Positions 10,398 to 24,100 of a DNA stretch of 64,000 nucleotides are shown here, one piece after another. The notes below the pieces were generated by a model that did no database searches, was not told the origin of the DNA, and saw nothing but the letters and a program-made list of their open reading frames with translations. Each line of letters starts with the position of its first letter. Position 1 is the first letter of the stretch. Position numbers and translations under genes: made by a program. This DNA comes from Membranipora membranacea (Eukaryota; Bryozoa; Gymnolaemata; Cheilostomatida; Membraniporidae), in contig OU612068.1 in NCBI GenBank assembly GCA_914767715.1, forward strand, positions 22,940,001-23,004,000, given 5' to 3'.

Positions 10398-13300
10398 ATG
10401 TCAGCTAAAAGTGAAATTATACGAATCGCGGTTCTTGGTGCTCCAGGAAATGGCAAAACAGGTATAGTCCGGGTCGCTTATAGTGGCCGTGTTGCTTGAC
10501 CTTGGTTAGCAATGTCTGCAATGTTGATATTTAACTAACATCGACCCGTCAGGTTCAAAGTTAACGGCAAGTTAAATCTTAACCCAGTACTCAGTATGTC
10601 TTAACTCATATTGTGCTTCATGCCTAGAATACTGTTCGACTTTGCAACTTTCAAATTCATAACCCTTACATTTTAAACTATCAGGAAGAAAAACATGGAT
10701 CCGCCTCAATCAGAACCTCATAAATTATCCGTGTCACCATAATGAGGCATTTTGCAACAAATAAAGAGTCTTAACATTCAAAGTTTCACGTATTGGCAAA
10801 AAATGGAAAATATGACAATAATGGGTTGATCGATAATTCTTTTATCTGTAAACAAAGCACCTATGTCACAGTGTTATTAAATCTCTTGTTAATCCTCTCC
10901 CAAGGCGTTTTAAAAAAAATCTGAAGCTAACTATCGGGTACCAATGGTAAGCAGGTGCCTTGACCGAAAAGGCTTTTTAACACTCAATCCAGTCACATGT
11001 TCAACTTTTAGGAGGTCATCTCGCAGCTCTGATTACGACTCAGTTGATGGCCATTCCTTTCTTCACTTCATCAAATATAGAAGCGCTGCAGATCAATGAC
11101 CTGTTCCATTGTAATGGTCTGAATGGATGACTTAGACAGCTGTGATGTGGTTGCATAAGATCATTAATCCTTCTTTACAAAAAAAATGTCTAGGTAAATC
11201 TTTCCTTGATAATAAATCAACTTAATCTCACCAAAAATTTCACTCTGTTATACAACTCCGCCTTTTATCTTTTGTTACAGCGTTGGTGGTTAAACTGCTA
11301 TCAGGTAGATTCATCTGGAATTATGATCCTACATTAGGTAAGCAATGAGTGCTAAAATCCAAACAGACTACGGGTGCAAAACTTTGCTGGCTGCTATTAA
11401 AACTGACTTAATACCGGGATTGGGTATTGTGAAATCTTTGATACTGTTGCAACGATAATTTAATGTAATATAGTTAACATATAAGCTATTACATGCTGAC
11501 GGAAGCTATAATGCCACAAGAAATGATCGATTTTTATGCTACTTACCTCATGTAACTAGGTAATCTGTCGCTATTTAAAAGTCTGTGCAAAGCTTCATGT
11601 GTATACAACTCCAAATACTTTTGTATTTCCATCGAACTAAGTTTGTTGGTATCGCAAACATTTTCTCACCGGAAAGGTATTAAACTGGTAGTCAACTTAT
11701 TGAATCAATATTAATAATTTTCATCCTGAAATATTTATTGACAAGTTACCACTTGCAATGTTTATTTCTGGATAACTGACATTCATACTAAACCTTGCCT
11801 TATCACGTGTCAACGTCAAATTAAGAATGATGACCTGTCTATGACGTCTAAGACTCGAGCGGTCTAGTTGATAAATGTGGAATAACCATATTTCACTGTC
11901 AATTTAAAATGCATTTATCTATCCCCCCCCATACATTGCAATGTGCAGTTGGTAGCCGAAAATAGAAAAAAAAGTCATGATAACAGTTTAATGAGTTTTC
12001 TTTAATATTATAGAGCAGATCTACAAACACTCCTTGGTAGATGATGGGGAAGATGGAGACATTTATAATATTGAAGTTATGGATACGGCTGGATCAACGG
12101 GTCCAGTAAGTGATGTCAAATAACCAGTAGTACCATCTCGTCTCAACAAATGTTTGAAAAGAAATGTTTCAAAGTTTCTTCTTTAAAGTTTCCTTCTTCT
12201 AATGTTATTCCGATAAGGTTACAGTAACAAGAAATTTAAGCATTATGAATATGATGATTTAACAATGGAAGCTGTATTTTAGAGACGAGGCTTTTGCCTT
12301 GATCAAGTTTGATGCAATTTGCCAAAACATTCTGGTTGTTCCAATCCTACCGGTGAGCTGCCGGCGGTTAGAAGGGGCAACTCCAAATGCAGGTGTTATA
12401 TATGCCATGCCTTAACGATGACAGTTAATTAGTCTGCTAACAGACATCACAGGATGTGATGTTAGATTCCATTGTTCTTTTATAATGACCACAATGCAGT
12501 GGCTATTTCCTTTCTATCTAAACCATGCTACCAGTAAAAATAGAATATCATAAAACATCACCAACATACAAACTCAGTAATGGCGACAAGGATGGGATTT
12601 CATACATGATCCAAGCAGTCAGTTACTTTAACTCCTTGATTGATCTAGCTTTTACTCTTTAACAAGGCTTACCATCGACAGGATCTTTTTAATCCTTCTC
12701 CTGGTTTTCGGCTAGCCTTGTTACGCTTTATCATAATTAGCAGAAATTAATAATTAGTTAAGTTTATTGATATTAAGTCTAGCTTGTTGTTTTGTTGATG
12801 TTGAGGATTATCACATCAGCGGACATATAAATCACATTTAGATTTGATCTTTTAAGGATTTAGCCAACAGGCCAAATTAAGATTTCCTGATTTTTTGATC
12901 TTATTAGTAATGATTACTACCACACCAGTCAGGTTTTCACTTACAAAAGGTCAAGTGGTATGGGAAAAGTATACAGCTGTATGGATACATATCTTATATA
13001 TTCACTTTGGCATTGCCATCAAGGTTTCCGGGTACAAACTCTTTTGCAACCTCTTAAGACTAGAAAACACATGAATAAATTTAGGGTTACACCAAAATAT
13101 TATCTCATGATACATAATGGTTGATCAGGTGCTTTGAGCAATGTCATCTCAAGGCCTTAATTCTGACTATGCGCGGGATAGAAATGTTTTTTATGTCTAA
13201 ACTCTGCATTGCCAGCCATAAATCGCAAAACTAAAACATGACCTTTTCATGTCTTAATTCTGCTACTTCTTGACATGGTGGAATTTTATCCTGCGATTTA

Positions 13301-16300
13301 CTAGTGAGGGTTATTATCAGAGCAAAATACTATTTCTTGGCAAAGAGAAGACAAATCTAATCCAGCCTGGCCGCCTTTCTAACAAGCTGCATAATGATAA
13401 TGGCTAAAAGAATTATAATAAAACCTTTCTGTTCGCACTCTGACGGGCCCAGAGGGATATATATATTCTAGACATGTGTTATATAAAAGGCAGACCAGGT
13501 CAGAACAGCTGAATCAGGTGATTTTTTTTTATGATTGCTGGGCTGTTTTGATCTAAAATATGGGGTTGACCTGTGTGTTTGTACAATGCAACCTATCGGG
13601 TGTCTAACTAACACTCACAAGCCACAAAAAATAGCAGTCACAAGACTGATCCCCAAAAACTTTACTTCTAAGGTTTTTGGTGTTTAACCATGTCTTTCTA
13701 CAAAACTTTCTGTTGACATTTTCTAGGAGGATGGAGACCAAATGAGGAGAGACGGTTATGTAAAGTGGGCAGATGCGTTCATTCTCCTATACAGTATCAC
13801 AGACACACAGAGCTATCACACAGTGAGAGGATTGAGAGACACTATCTCAGAGCTAAAGAAATTTGGCAGCAGCGTAGCTTTAGTGGCCAATAAATCAGAC
13901 TTATCCCATATGCGTCAGGTCAGTGCTAGCTCAGCTCATATTGTCACTATGATTTCCTCGATCACTTCAAGGGACGCTGATTCATTTTAATACTCATGCA
14001 TGTTAAAAGGCTAAGGCTATTAGGTTACCTAATGGCAAAGGAATGGCAGTCAGATAGAGCATGAAAAGGAGTTCAGTGCAAGAAATCTCCCATGGAAGTG
14101 GCCAGGGCCGATTAGCATTTTGGTAATCTAGTTGTGTGTGAGAGAAGCAGGAACAGATCGAATCCCAAGTAGGGACATCTCTAGTACACAATTTTGCATT
14201 AGGTGACAGTTTTGCATGCATTTCCAAAGCCGGAATTAGAGAGAAGCATAGATCATATGAAATTGGTGTCATTATCGACCTTATTGGGCAATAGTAATCT
14301 TTGATGGGTTCCGACAATAAGGGTTGTCAAAGTTTATCATGAGGGTTACAGTTTTCCACGAAAAGCAACTTTCCAATCTTTAGAGTGAGCATTTTCCACA
14401 AGTACTACACCGTATTAGAGACTCAAGATAATCATTTTTGAAATCTTAATGTGCTACTGGATCTTTGATGGATAAAAATGGGTTGTGCGGATATTAGACA
14501 GGGAAAGATGTGCCTCGTTTCCTGATATGAGCTTTCTCATTTTCCTAACGTTTCCTTAGTTATAAGGCGCAGAACTTTGTTGGTAGAGATTACAGGGTAT
14601 GACATTAATTCAAGTCCCAATTGAAAATAAATGGAAAGACATAACCGTCAGAGTACGCCTTCGATGGTCTAGGCATTGTGTAGGGGGAGAGATGATCTCA
14701 TGGGAACCATTGTCAATTATGACATCACACAGAACCATCCATTTCCCAAAACTTACCGTCCCATCAGCCCTCAACACTACTTGGGACAAGGATGAATAAC
14801 ATCTAAACTACCAGACCAACTACATGACCAGGCTTCAATGACTGTCGCACATGTTTTGACAATGAATAACAATTAGTATTATTCTGAAGGCTGGCGTCGA
14901 ATGAAAATCTAGTGTGTTACTCATTCTTTTTGCTCATTCATCAAAAGAATTAAGTTTTATATTTTAATTGTCTGGAGCTTTCAAGCAATTTTCCTTTTCT
15001 TGTGCCTCTCTGTCAAGCAATTTGGTAAGATAATAGGTGATAACTCATAACCACACTATTATCTGATAGTGTTATTTATCAGATAGATCCTATGGATGTC
15101 GTGTCATTTTTAAGCCTTGACTCATAACTCTTAACATACATTATCTCTTCAAATCTCTTTTATCTCTACTCATTCATCTCATTAAAATTGATATTGTCTT
15201 TCAATTTAAGTTGTCGCAATAGTTGCAAAATTAGAGTAATAAACCAAATTCCGTTAGCTAAAAAAGTTTGACAGTACCAGCTTTCGTCTGAAAAACCTGC
15301 AAAGTTTGGTTACTGGAAAGGTGACTTGCTAAACCAAATTTACCAACTGTTAGACTTGCAGCTGACATGTAAGAATTTAAGCCTGATGGATGGGCCCTAT
15401 ATGAAAATTCTCAAACAAAATTTATTTACAATCCGGATTCTTTACCTAGAGTACCGTGATTTTTATCATCACATAGTAATATCGTATCTGATAATAATAA
15501 ACTAAACTAAACTAAAAACTAAACTGAAATTTCTTTTCCTCTTATGTCTGAATCAGGATGTGGATGGCGGTGGGCTGGGGGGGGGGGGGAGTTTGATGTG
15601 GTGGGCTTCTTTTGTTACTGATTATTGACCCGGCACAGACTGACACAAGGTGTTTGTTTTGACTGCAGGTAGGAAAGTGGTGCTACAGCTGAAACAATGC
15701 CATTTTTTACTGCTTTGACACTGGTAGCAATTTTTTCCAGCCAAATCATTGGTTTGGTTACAATAATTGGTGGATTTTTTTCAGGCACAAATCTACACTC
15801 GCATACCAGTGTAATAATGGCCATTGTGTCAAAATACATGCTAATTATATTGTTTTTTACTTTGCAAGATGGCATATAGCGTTTAAGAGCAATGAATAAT
15901 ACACATCGCTTTTATGAGGCGGTCAATTTACAGCGATTATTTGATGACAACTGGATTGATTGCTTGTTACAGAGAGGCACCCTCAAATACATATTAGTCA
16001 TAATAAATTTTACTACACCACAAAATTCTATTCAAGCTGATAACAAAAACGAGCTAAAATTGCCAATGATGAGCAAAAATATGACTGATGGAGCTCAGCA
16101 AGCATCAATTGACTTGAGACATGAAAACTGAAAAGACAACTCCTTGAAATCACAACAATAAACCTCGTCAAACCAGGAAGCAGAAAGTTTGGTCCCAAAC
16201 TCCCTGATTGAACCAGGAAGTTAGGGAAACACTACCTTGTTGAACACACGGGCCATTAAAGTTTGAAGAAAGCCTCTGCATTACTCTATAACAACAATAA

Positions 16301-17280
16301 TCTTCTGTGGCCAATAAAGTATTAGAATTGCTGAATTTCAATTAAAGTTGCTTTCCTGTTACAGCTCTTACATTATTTTCTCTACCATTTTGTGTTTTTC
16401 CAAGTTCAATAAGTATCAATGTACTAAGGTAAGCAATCCAAGAGGTAAAAAAGAAAGGTTTCTACTTGGGCTCTTTATTGAAAATTTTCGATGTTGTGGA
16501 AGGACGAGATTGACAAATCATGTCAAATTTTAACATGATTTGGCTCTATTCTGATTCGTTAGATCTTATCGGGGATAATGAATTAATTAACCCACTAATT
16601 TAGATTTAATTGATTAAATTTAGATTGACCAATAAAGGAGTATTTAATTTTGAAAGCGTAAAATAAACAAATTTAGAAAACTTTATTTTTAAAAATACAC
16701 TAATAATATCATTCTGATATATAATTACTTTTACCGAGTGTTTGGCTGGATGATAGAGGTAATTGACGGTCTGGAAATCCCAACCATAGCTCGTATTTGG
16801 ACGTGCTCATTTCAATTATCGTTTTAAATCATCAAAATATAGATTAAATCAGCGAGCTAATTAAAAGCCGAATCACTTCTTTTTCACACAAAGCTGCAAT
16901 TTCATAGTAAAACTAAGTAGTGTAATAAAAAACGCCTACCAACTTTTTTGAAGGCTTAAAGAAGCAAATGGTTTTTATAAGTTTTTTCCCTTTTTTCCAG
17001 GGTGAAAATCCTAGTTTGGTTCAGGTGACCATGAGCATCAATTTCCTGCTTGAATGTTTCACAGGTGCAAACCCAAGCGGGTGAGAAGTTTGCCGAAGAG
17101 AATAGCTGCATGTTCTACGAGTTTTCTGTGATGACGGATCACGATGCCATAGATCAACCTTTCCTTGACCTTTGCCGAGATGTGAAACTCAGAAGGTTGC
17201 AGGATGGAATAAAATTAAGAAGACGCAGTTCTGCGAGTCAATTACTCAGAAAACTCATTCAGAAAAAACTCAGTATATAA
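10398..17280 (+). CDS. Ras-like small GTPase (RASL11/RASL12/RERG-like), 5 exons, complete
   Basis: Exons: 10398-10461, 11281-11337, 12014-12105, 13727-13918, 17065-17280; 621 nt, 206 residues, phases agree. G-motifs: P-loop GAPGNGKT (14-21), switch I YDPTLE (36-41), DTAG (64-67), NKSD (126-129), and a G5-like EFSVM. The segment YVKWADAFILLYSI resembles the RASL11/RASL12 group more than classical Ras. Two Ras positions differ: Gly12 is Pro16 here, and Gln61 falls at a Ser after DTAG, so normal GAP-stimulated hydrolysis is doubtful. The C-terminus is basic (LRRRSSASQLLRKLIQKK) and ends KLSI without a CaaX cysteine, as in RERG/RASL proteins. It is therefore probably cytosolic or nuclear, or held by charge. 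Introns reach 3.1 kb. The subfamily call is by eye and moderate; the GTPase call is firm. Confidence 0.88.
13919..17064 (+). other. Long intron 4 of the Ras-like gene
   Basis: 3.1 kb, AT-rich. It has a G-homopolymer at about 15577-15588 and several short open frames (for example 14003-14317 minus and 15892-16131 plus) that show no family signature or splice support. I see no gene inside it. Confidence 0.5.
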
Positions 17281-20200
17281 CAGTAAAGAATGTTTGATTT
17301 TAATTTTTTGATGATGAAGAAATATTTTCTAACCATAATATTTGTAACATAAGATATCATATTAAATATGATCTGCTAGTGTATCCTAATTCCTAAGCAA
17401 CTTTTCTGTCAATTATAATATTATATGTTTCACGCTAAATAATGACATAGTCATATATTTGAGAATTATTATTTTGGGCTCGTAACTTGTCTTGAGGCAA
17501 AACTCAAGCTTTCTCCAGGTAGATAATTTTCTACAGCATTTATTTCTATACTGTATCAGTAAGATGATTTCTAAGAATGTTATATTACTAGGTTACTTCC
17601 TAATAGACTGCTTTTCAGGCCTGCAGAAGTTTCAGTAGGCGGCTGTATGGAACGATTGGTGACATGTTTTGTTAAAGTCGTCTGCATTTGTTGTAACTGA
17701 GATATTAAGATGACGTTGATTTCTTTGTTTACAAAAGTAAGCAGCTTAGTATTGAGTTGATGACGTTGATTTCTTTGTTTACAAAAGCAAGCAGCTTAGT
17801 ATTGAGTTGATTGATGTAATTGTATAATTCCCTAAAAAGCGTCACAGCTCAGTTTTGCAACGATTACCTTATCCTGAGCAGATCTTTTAGCAATATATTT
17901 TACATTATATTTTATCACGATAACAATACAAAAAAAAGAATAAGTTGTCAATTTAGTCTGATTGGACAACGGAATTTTGTAATTGAATTCAAATGAGGCG
18001 ATTATTTCCTCTACATTCACAATCAAATAATTTATTTCACACCTTATTTATCAGAATTTAAAAATGGTAGGGCATACAAAACCTGCTGATTATTTGCGTA
18101 GTCTATCTATGTTCGATGTGATAGATTACATTATATCTAAGGGGAGGAAATGTGAGCAAGAGTTTCATTTAGCTAGTTTGGGGAGTGACTTAATGCGTTG
18201 GCTAGCACAAATTCTACTTAGTTAAGATTGGCGCGTACATAAGGTATAGAGGGTAAGTAAATCTTAGCTAGCAATAATGTTCACTATTTCAAGTGTGTGC
18301 AAAATGGCGAACTTTTCCTCATACTTATACTGTACTCCTCTCTAGGATATCCTTTCTCTGGGATTTTATAACAACATTGAGCGATATTCGTCAACAGCGC
18401 TCAGTTACCCATCTGTGTTGAATTCACCGTTTACAGGAAAAGAGATGGACAGGAAAATGTTTATTTTATTTTGGTTTTGGCACCATGTTGTCGACAGCTG
18501 GTATGGGAATCAGGAGATCATATTATTAATATGAGGAGACATGGGATATAATTGCTCTGGTTTTGAATGAGCCATTACTTACAACATTGCCATGTTAACA
18601 ACCAGAATATGTACTATATAGATAATTTAACTGTGTCAAACCAGTGACGGAGTAAGCAGTCACATCGGTCAGATAGGGGAACAATTGTTTTTAGATTTCT
18701 AGATTGATAGTAGGTCGTCAATTATGGGGTGTGTTATCCCATATGTATCACAGAGTAAGGATATATATCATTACTCTATGAATAGAATTGAGATAAAATC
18801 GATCAGAAATTCCCCATTCGAAGTCTCCATAACCAAGCTACGCGCCACACTAGCTTATTCAGGTTCTCTTGCTGAGCCTGTGTCCGTTAACTCACATATC
18901 ATTCATGACCTATGTGTTCACTTATCTCTAACCATGAACGGATTATGCTCGGAGGTCAAAAGTTTCTATGCAAAGCTAATAAAAGATGCCACAACAGGAA
19001 AATCACATCATGGTCCACATGAGGTATTAGGACAAGTTCACAGCTTGCATGTAAATATCCCATGAAGCATGATTTATGCGACCCAGTGAAGTGATTCGCC
19101 CGTTGTTTCCCCATATCTAGTACTTCCTGCCTGTCAGCCAGCACCGATCAGGGCTCGTATGACAGTGTGCACTGCAACATCTACAAGCTACATAACATCC
19201 AATTCCAAGAACGTCTAACTTCTACATCGCAGGGTCACGTCAGGTAGCTTGGATGTTCAAGGGGGTGCACAAGGGGTCGTTGTTTTGTTGTATAATCAGG
19301 TTCGGTGAGTGAGAGGGAGTAGTGGTTAATCGACGGATCAAGCCACTTCAAATATGAGTGGGACAAGCTCTAGAAGAGCTTTCACATAAAACCAGAACAG
19401 ATCACCTGTGCCTCATGTCATCATGAGTAGGAATCGAGGACTTGATGTTACATGCCAAGAGGTTTCTGTAGACAGCTCTGCATGTGCTTTGGTGTAAATT
19501 GTTTGGCTTCTTTAACATGTACCTGGCACACTTTTTGTTTTAGTGCAGCCTTTTAAACAGGAAACTGTCGCAGATTTGCGTCCAGAGACGATAAAAATAT
19601 ACTTTTGGTTTCTTGGTGATTATGATCAGAGAAGTACGTGGAAAGACGTCTTTCAACCTTACTTTTTGCAAATACGCCCACATTATAATTCAACATTTTT
19701 ATTGCCAATATTTTTCCTTATAAAACTACCATGAATGCGTACTTAGCGTCTGAAAAAGCACTCTCTATAAACAAATAAATAAGATATTTAACAAATAAAT
19801 TTTAGCATCAAAGAGAATTTGGATGTGATGCTGCAACACTACTATGTACAATCACAACTTTCATAGCGATTATTTGAGGTCAGATAATATTTGAAGTAGC
19901 GTTAAATATGTACAAATTACTGCTGAAATAAATATTACAATACGTAAATCTGTGAAGATAATGTCTTGAGATCAATTTGACACGAATAAAATCAAATTTC
20001 TACCTTAGGAAAACAGCAAACCAAAGGATCTCTATGAAATAAAATATATAGTGTCATCGAACTTGAAAATTTTACTACAAAGTATTTTTTGAATCCCATT
20101 ACGATAAAATACTTCATTAGTTTTGACCATTATAATAATTTACATAAGAAAATAAAAATCTAAGCACCGATTGAAGTCAGAACTTTCAAGTTACAAGAAA

Positions 20201-21186
20201 CAAAAATAAATAATCCAGCGCGATATTTCGCCACGATGTGTCACCATTCCAAATTAATATAAACGAACCTATCGACTCAAAGACTAGTCAATTTCATACA
20301 TCCTTGAACTGCTGGTTAAGCAGGATTCAAGATGATTTGCAAATGGTAAGAAAAGTGATTAAATTAAAAAAAATTACATTGAGACCATTTGAACTGACAT
20401 GTTGGCAAGCATTGCAGAATGTCCATGATCAATTTGGCAGATGGTCTCACATACGTTTAGATACACTAAATCAGTCCCCTCCCATTCCCCAGCCTTACAT
20501 AGTTTGGCTTACTAAAGATTTCACACCACAAAAAAGAATCACAATAACACATACAGTTGAACTGTGCAAGAAAAACCCAAAGTCTTGACATCATTTTTGT
20601 CATAATCTGCATGGTAGATCAGAAAAAGCCAGCATCACGTGCTTGAACATTATCTTCTTGCTGATTGGCTGCAGAGTCTTAGCATCTGAGTCCTGGTGCA
20701 GCCCATTATTGAGTCACCGCTAAGCTCTCGGATAACACCATCACCAAAAAACTGCTCATTAATGTATTACAGTGACGTAGTTTGGCAAGCCCCTATCACA
20801 AAATCATTAGAATAAATCAGAAAAACAATGTTGCAAAATAAAATATGGTCGGTCGACAATGGTGAGCCAATGCCCCATAATATTACATCTAATCATCTTT
20901 CTAGAGAATTTTTATTAACGTAATAATACTGGACAAGGAAGCAAGATGTTCTTAATCCCCTCTAATCTCTGATTAGGAGAACTGAGGATACAGAGGCCAA
21001 CTTGACTCATCACAGTCCTGGATGTTAATCCGTCCGCCACTGCACAGCTGAATATCTTCATTCGAAGTCTCTAGATTAAGCCTGCAACCATCTACTGAGA
21101 CGTGAATGCATGGAATGTAGCACCAATTTTCTTGACTGTCCTCCGCCAGCCCCAGAGCGATCCGCGCTCGACACTCTAGTCATAGC
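17281..21186. other. Convergent intergenic region (Ras-like 3' / ETS 3')
   Basis: About 3.9 kb, AT-rich, including the 3' UTRs of both genes. The only clear structure is the 50-bp tandem duplication at 17711-17810. Open frames at 18724-19065 and 20238-20588 (+) show no domain and no linked exons. Confidence 0.5.
17711..17810. repeat. 50-bp tandem duplication
   Basis: Two adjacent 50-bp units, both starting TGACGTTGATTTCTTTG and ending with TATTGAGTTGA. I see one mismatch (T/C in ACAAAAG(T/C)AAG). The near identity indicates a recent duplication. Confidence 0.85.
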
Positions 21187-24100
21187 TCACTCGTCGTCTT
21201 TATCGGGTTGTGGAGTCAAGTCACAAGCTTTGAAGAGCTCTTCTGGGGAATAGCCAAGCATGTTTTTCAGGTCGCATACGAAGCGATAGACATATCGTTT
21301 CCCCGCCGTTTTGTGGATAATGTTTTTGTCATAGTAATACCTCAAACCACGTGACAACTTCTCGTAGTTCATTTTAGGTTTGTTTTTGCGGATACCCCAT
21401 CTTCTGGCCACTTCATCAGGGTCAGTAAGTTTGAACTCCCAGTCGGTTCCAGTCCAACAGATGAACCCTTGACACGACTTGTCTGTGAGTAGCTCTAACA
21501 AAAACTGCCAAAGCTGGATTGGTCCTGAACCTGAAACGAAAAAGGTACAACTGAAATTATAGTAGTGAAGTAAGAGTAGTAGAGTGCGTATTGCTTTTGG
21601 AGCCAGGATGACAGAAAAAATTGGCAACTGATTTACAAACTACCATTCATGACGAAAGGGTCAATATTTTGTTTTCTGGGAGGGATTCCAAATCAAATAG
21701 CATCCATGCAAAGTTGGCATGACATTCAGAGTATCGAAGCAATCAGCTGCTTAAAAGGGTACAACACGCTGAGCTCGGAATGTGTGATCGCTAGGGTAAT
21801 GCAATCTACTCAGCATGAGGTGCTGAAAGAACACAGAGCTAGTAAACTGCGCTACTATCACCAAATTTGCGTTGTCCCGGTGACTATGAATCCTAGCAAT
21901 TTAAACACCTGGAAATTTAACCTAGCAGAAATACATTAACGCAGCGTCAATTGAAAGTTCATTTTGTCCTAAATTCCTAAAAATTAGTGAAGTAGAAATT
22001 GTTTCAGGCAGATAATCTCGGATTAGGAAGTCGTATGAAGTATGTATCCAAAATTGACGCCATTATTTAACAGAAACTCTCCGAATTTACGATATAACCC
22101 TTGACTTTCACTTCTGGTTTCACTACGTAGTCAAAATTTGGCAATAAGCAATCAATCTTCCGTTATGTTTACCCAGCCAGGGATTAGTGAAGTATAATGC
22201 TTTTTTCTCTTTATCCCTACCCCTAGGCAATGATCGATAACTTTGGTCTGCCACAATTTAATTCTACAATTGCTTTTTATCAGATTTGGCACGTGAATCT
22301 CACTGATTACGTATATAAAATAATACATTATCGGCGTAAATTACAGAAGATGCGGTACCAAAAACGATGACATGCCACTTTCCTGGGAAAAATGATTTTC
22401 AGAAAACTTCATCAAACGAGCAACTACTAGTGCTATCCCACACACTCAGGTCATTTTCTGCGTAGCTGAAATTCCTACACTTAGATCCCTCGTTACTATG
22501 CGGGCAAAACAATAACTCCCCTTTATATTGCAAACTTACTTGAGTAACCAGGTAGGGCTGAATTGTGTATGCTCGGTTTGGAATCGAGAGGAGAGCCAAG
22601 TCTTTGTTGCAATGCACCGTACTGATGGTTCATCAACCAAGCCTCTCTGCCTGGTATCCAGTGACAGTCTCCCATTGGAGGGCCGTGCGGGTTCATCGCC
22701 GCGTGATAGAATTTTTCTTCGTGATACATCTGCCTTGGCATGGCAGGATGTTTTGGAACTGGAGAAAAGAAACAGAGATAAGGAGTCATTAATTAAAGCG
22801 CTCCGACCAAAGTGACAAACAGATTCTGGAAAATCTTGGCAAATGACAAAAAATTGGGCAAATAATAGTTCATTGTAAACATGAATAGCATGAGAAAGTC
22901 AGTAACTTGGTGAGACCCATGTAGCATAAATTAAAGTGATATCATCCCTGTGTGGTCTAAAAAGAAATGTACTCCATCTCGGCTGATCTCAACCGATTCC
23001 GACAAATGTGTGAGTTTTAAGGGGATAATTGTATAAATATTACCCATCAATTACTACTACATCAAATATTTTAAAGAATGATGAAGACTTATGACTGGCT
23101 ATTACTCATTTCGATTGCCATTGGGCTGCGAGCACAAAAGCAGTTTGCTACTTTTTTTTGACACAAGCTGTCTCAATTTTGAGGGATTTCGGTTTTGGGC
23201 AAATTAAATAGACTGAGTAATTATTGGCATTAGAGTCATTATACTGGTACAATCTACTCCAAAAGTTTAGAGCATTTTAGAGCATTCAACTCAATTATCA
23301 TTCCGAACAACCATGACTTTGAGACAGCTTAGCACCCAAAACTTGTGCATATGGATGGTTGAGCAGGATTTGCAATTTTTCAACACTTTGAGCTCGCATT
23401 TTTTGCATTCTCTACCACTAACTTACGGATGGACCGCACAAATGACTTTGCTATAATGATTTAAGGTCTAATTTATTCCGCAGAACTCACGGTCAAAACC
23501 ATTGAGATGGTGATTTACGGAAAGGGATGATATATATATACATCATTGATTTACAGAATGTTTTATAATTTTGGACAACTTTTGACAACTTACTCATATC
23601 GAGGTGCTGAGGTGGTGGCTTATATTTTTGCTCGTGGCAGTGAGCGTAGTACTCGGAGTTATCGAACCCTTGACCTAAGGTCAGCGGGTTCATGAGTTGG
23701 TGCTGACTGACGGCGGGTGAATGTGTGATGTGACTAGGATGTAGTAAGTTGCTAGGTGACGCGTACGTCTCGTCATACGACGTTGTGTGCCTCAGAGGGG
23801 CGTGTCCATTTGATATATGTGACGGCATCGCCATTCCAATGCTGCCGTTCAAACTGTTGTTTAGCTTATCTAGCGGTCTTGAACAGGAATATGCTACAAT
23901 ATAAAACAACATGTATGTAAGATTTCATGCTGATTTACCATAGAAAAACACGTCACCGGAGAAACTACACAATCATATTTCTGTGTGGTCGTTGATAGTA
24001 GAAGTAGGAGGTTTATCTGTATTATTATTTGATTATTAGGGATAATCCTTAAATTGAGGCATAATGTCAAGCTAATCAAACTCTATTCAGGCGAGATTAA

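Noticed and set aside
18724-19065. 113-codon open frame
   Set aside because: No domain, no splice context and unremarkable composition; treated as chance.
20238-20588. 116-codon open frame
   Set aside because: Antisense to the probable ETS 3' UTR, with no domain or linked exon.
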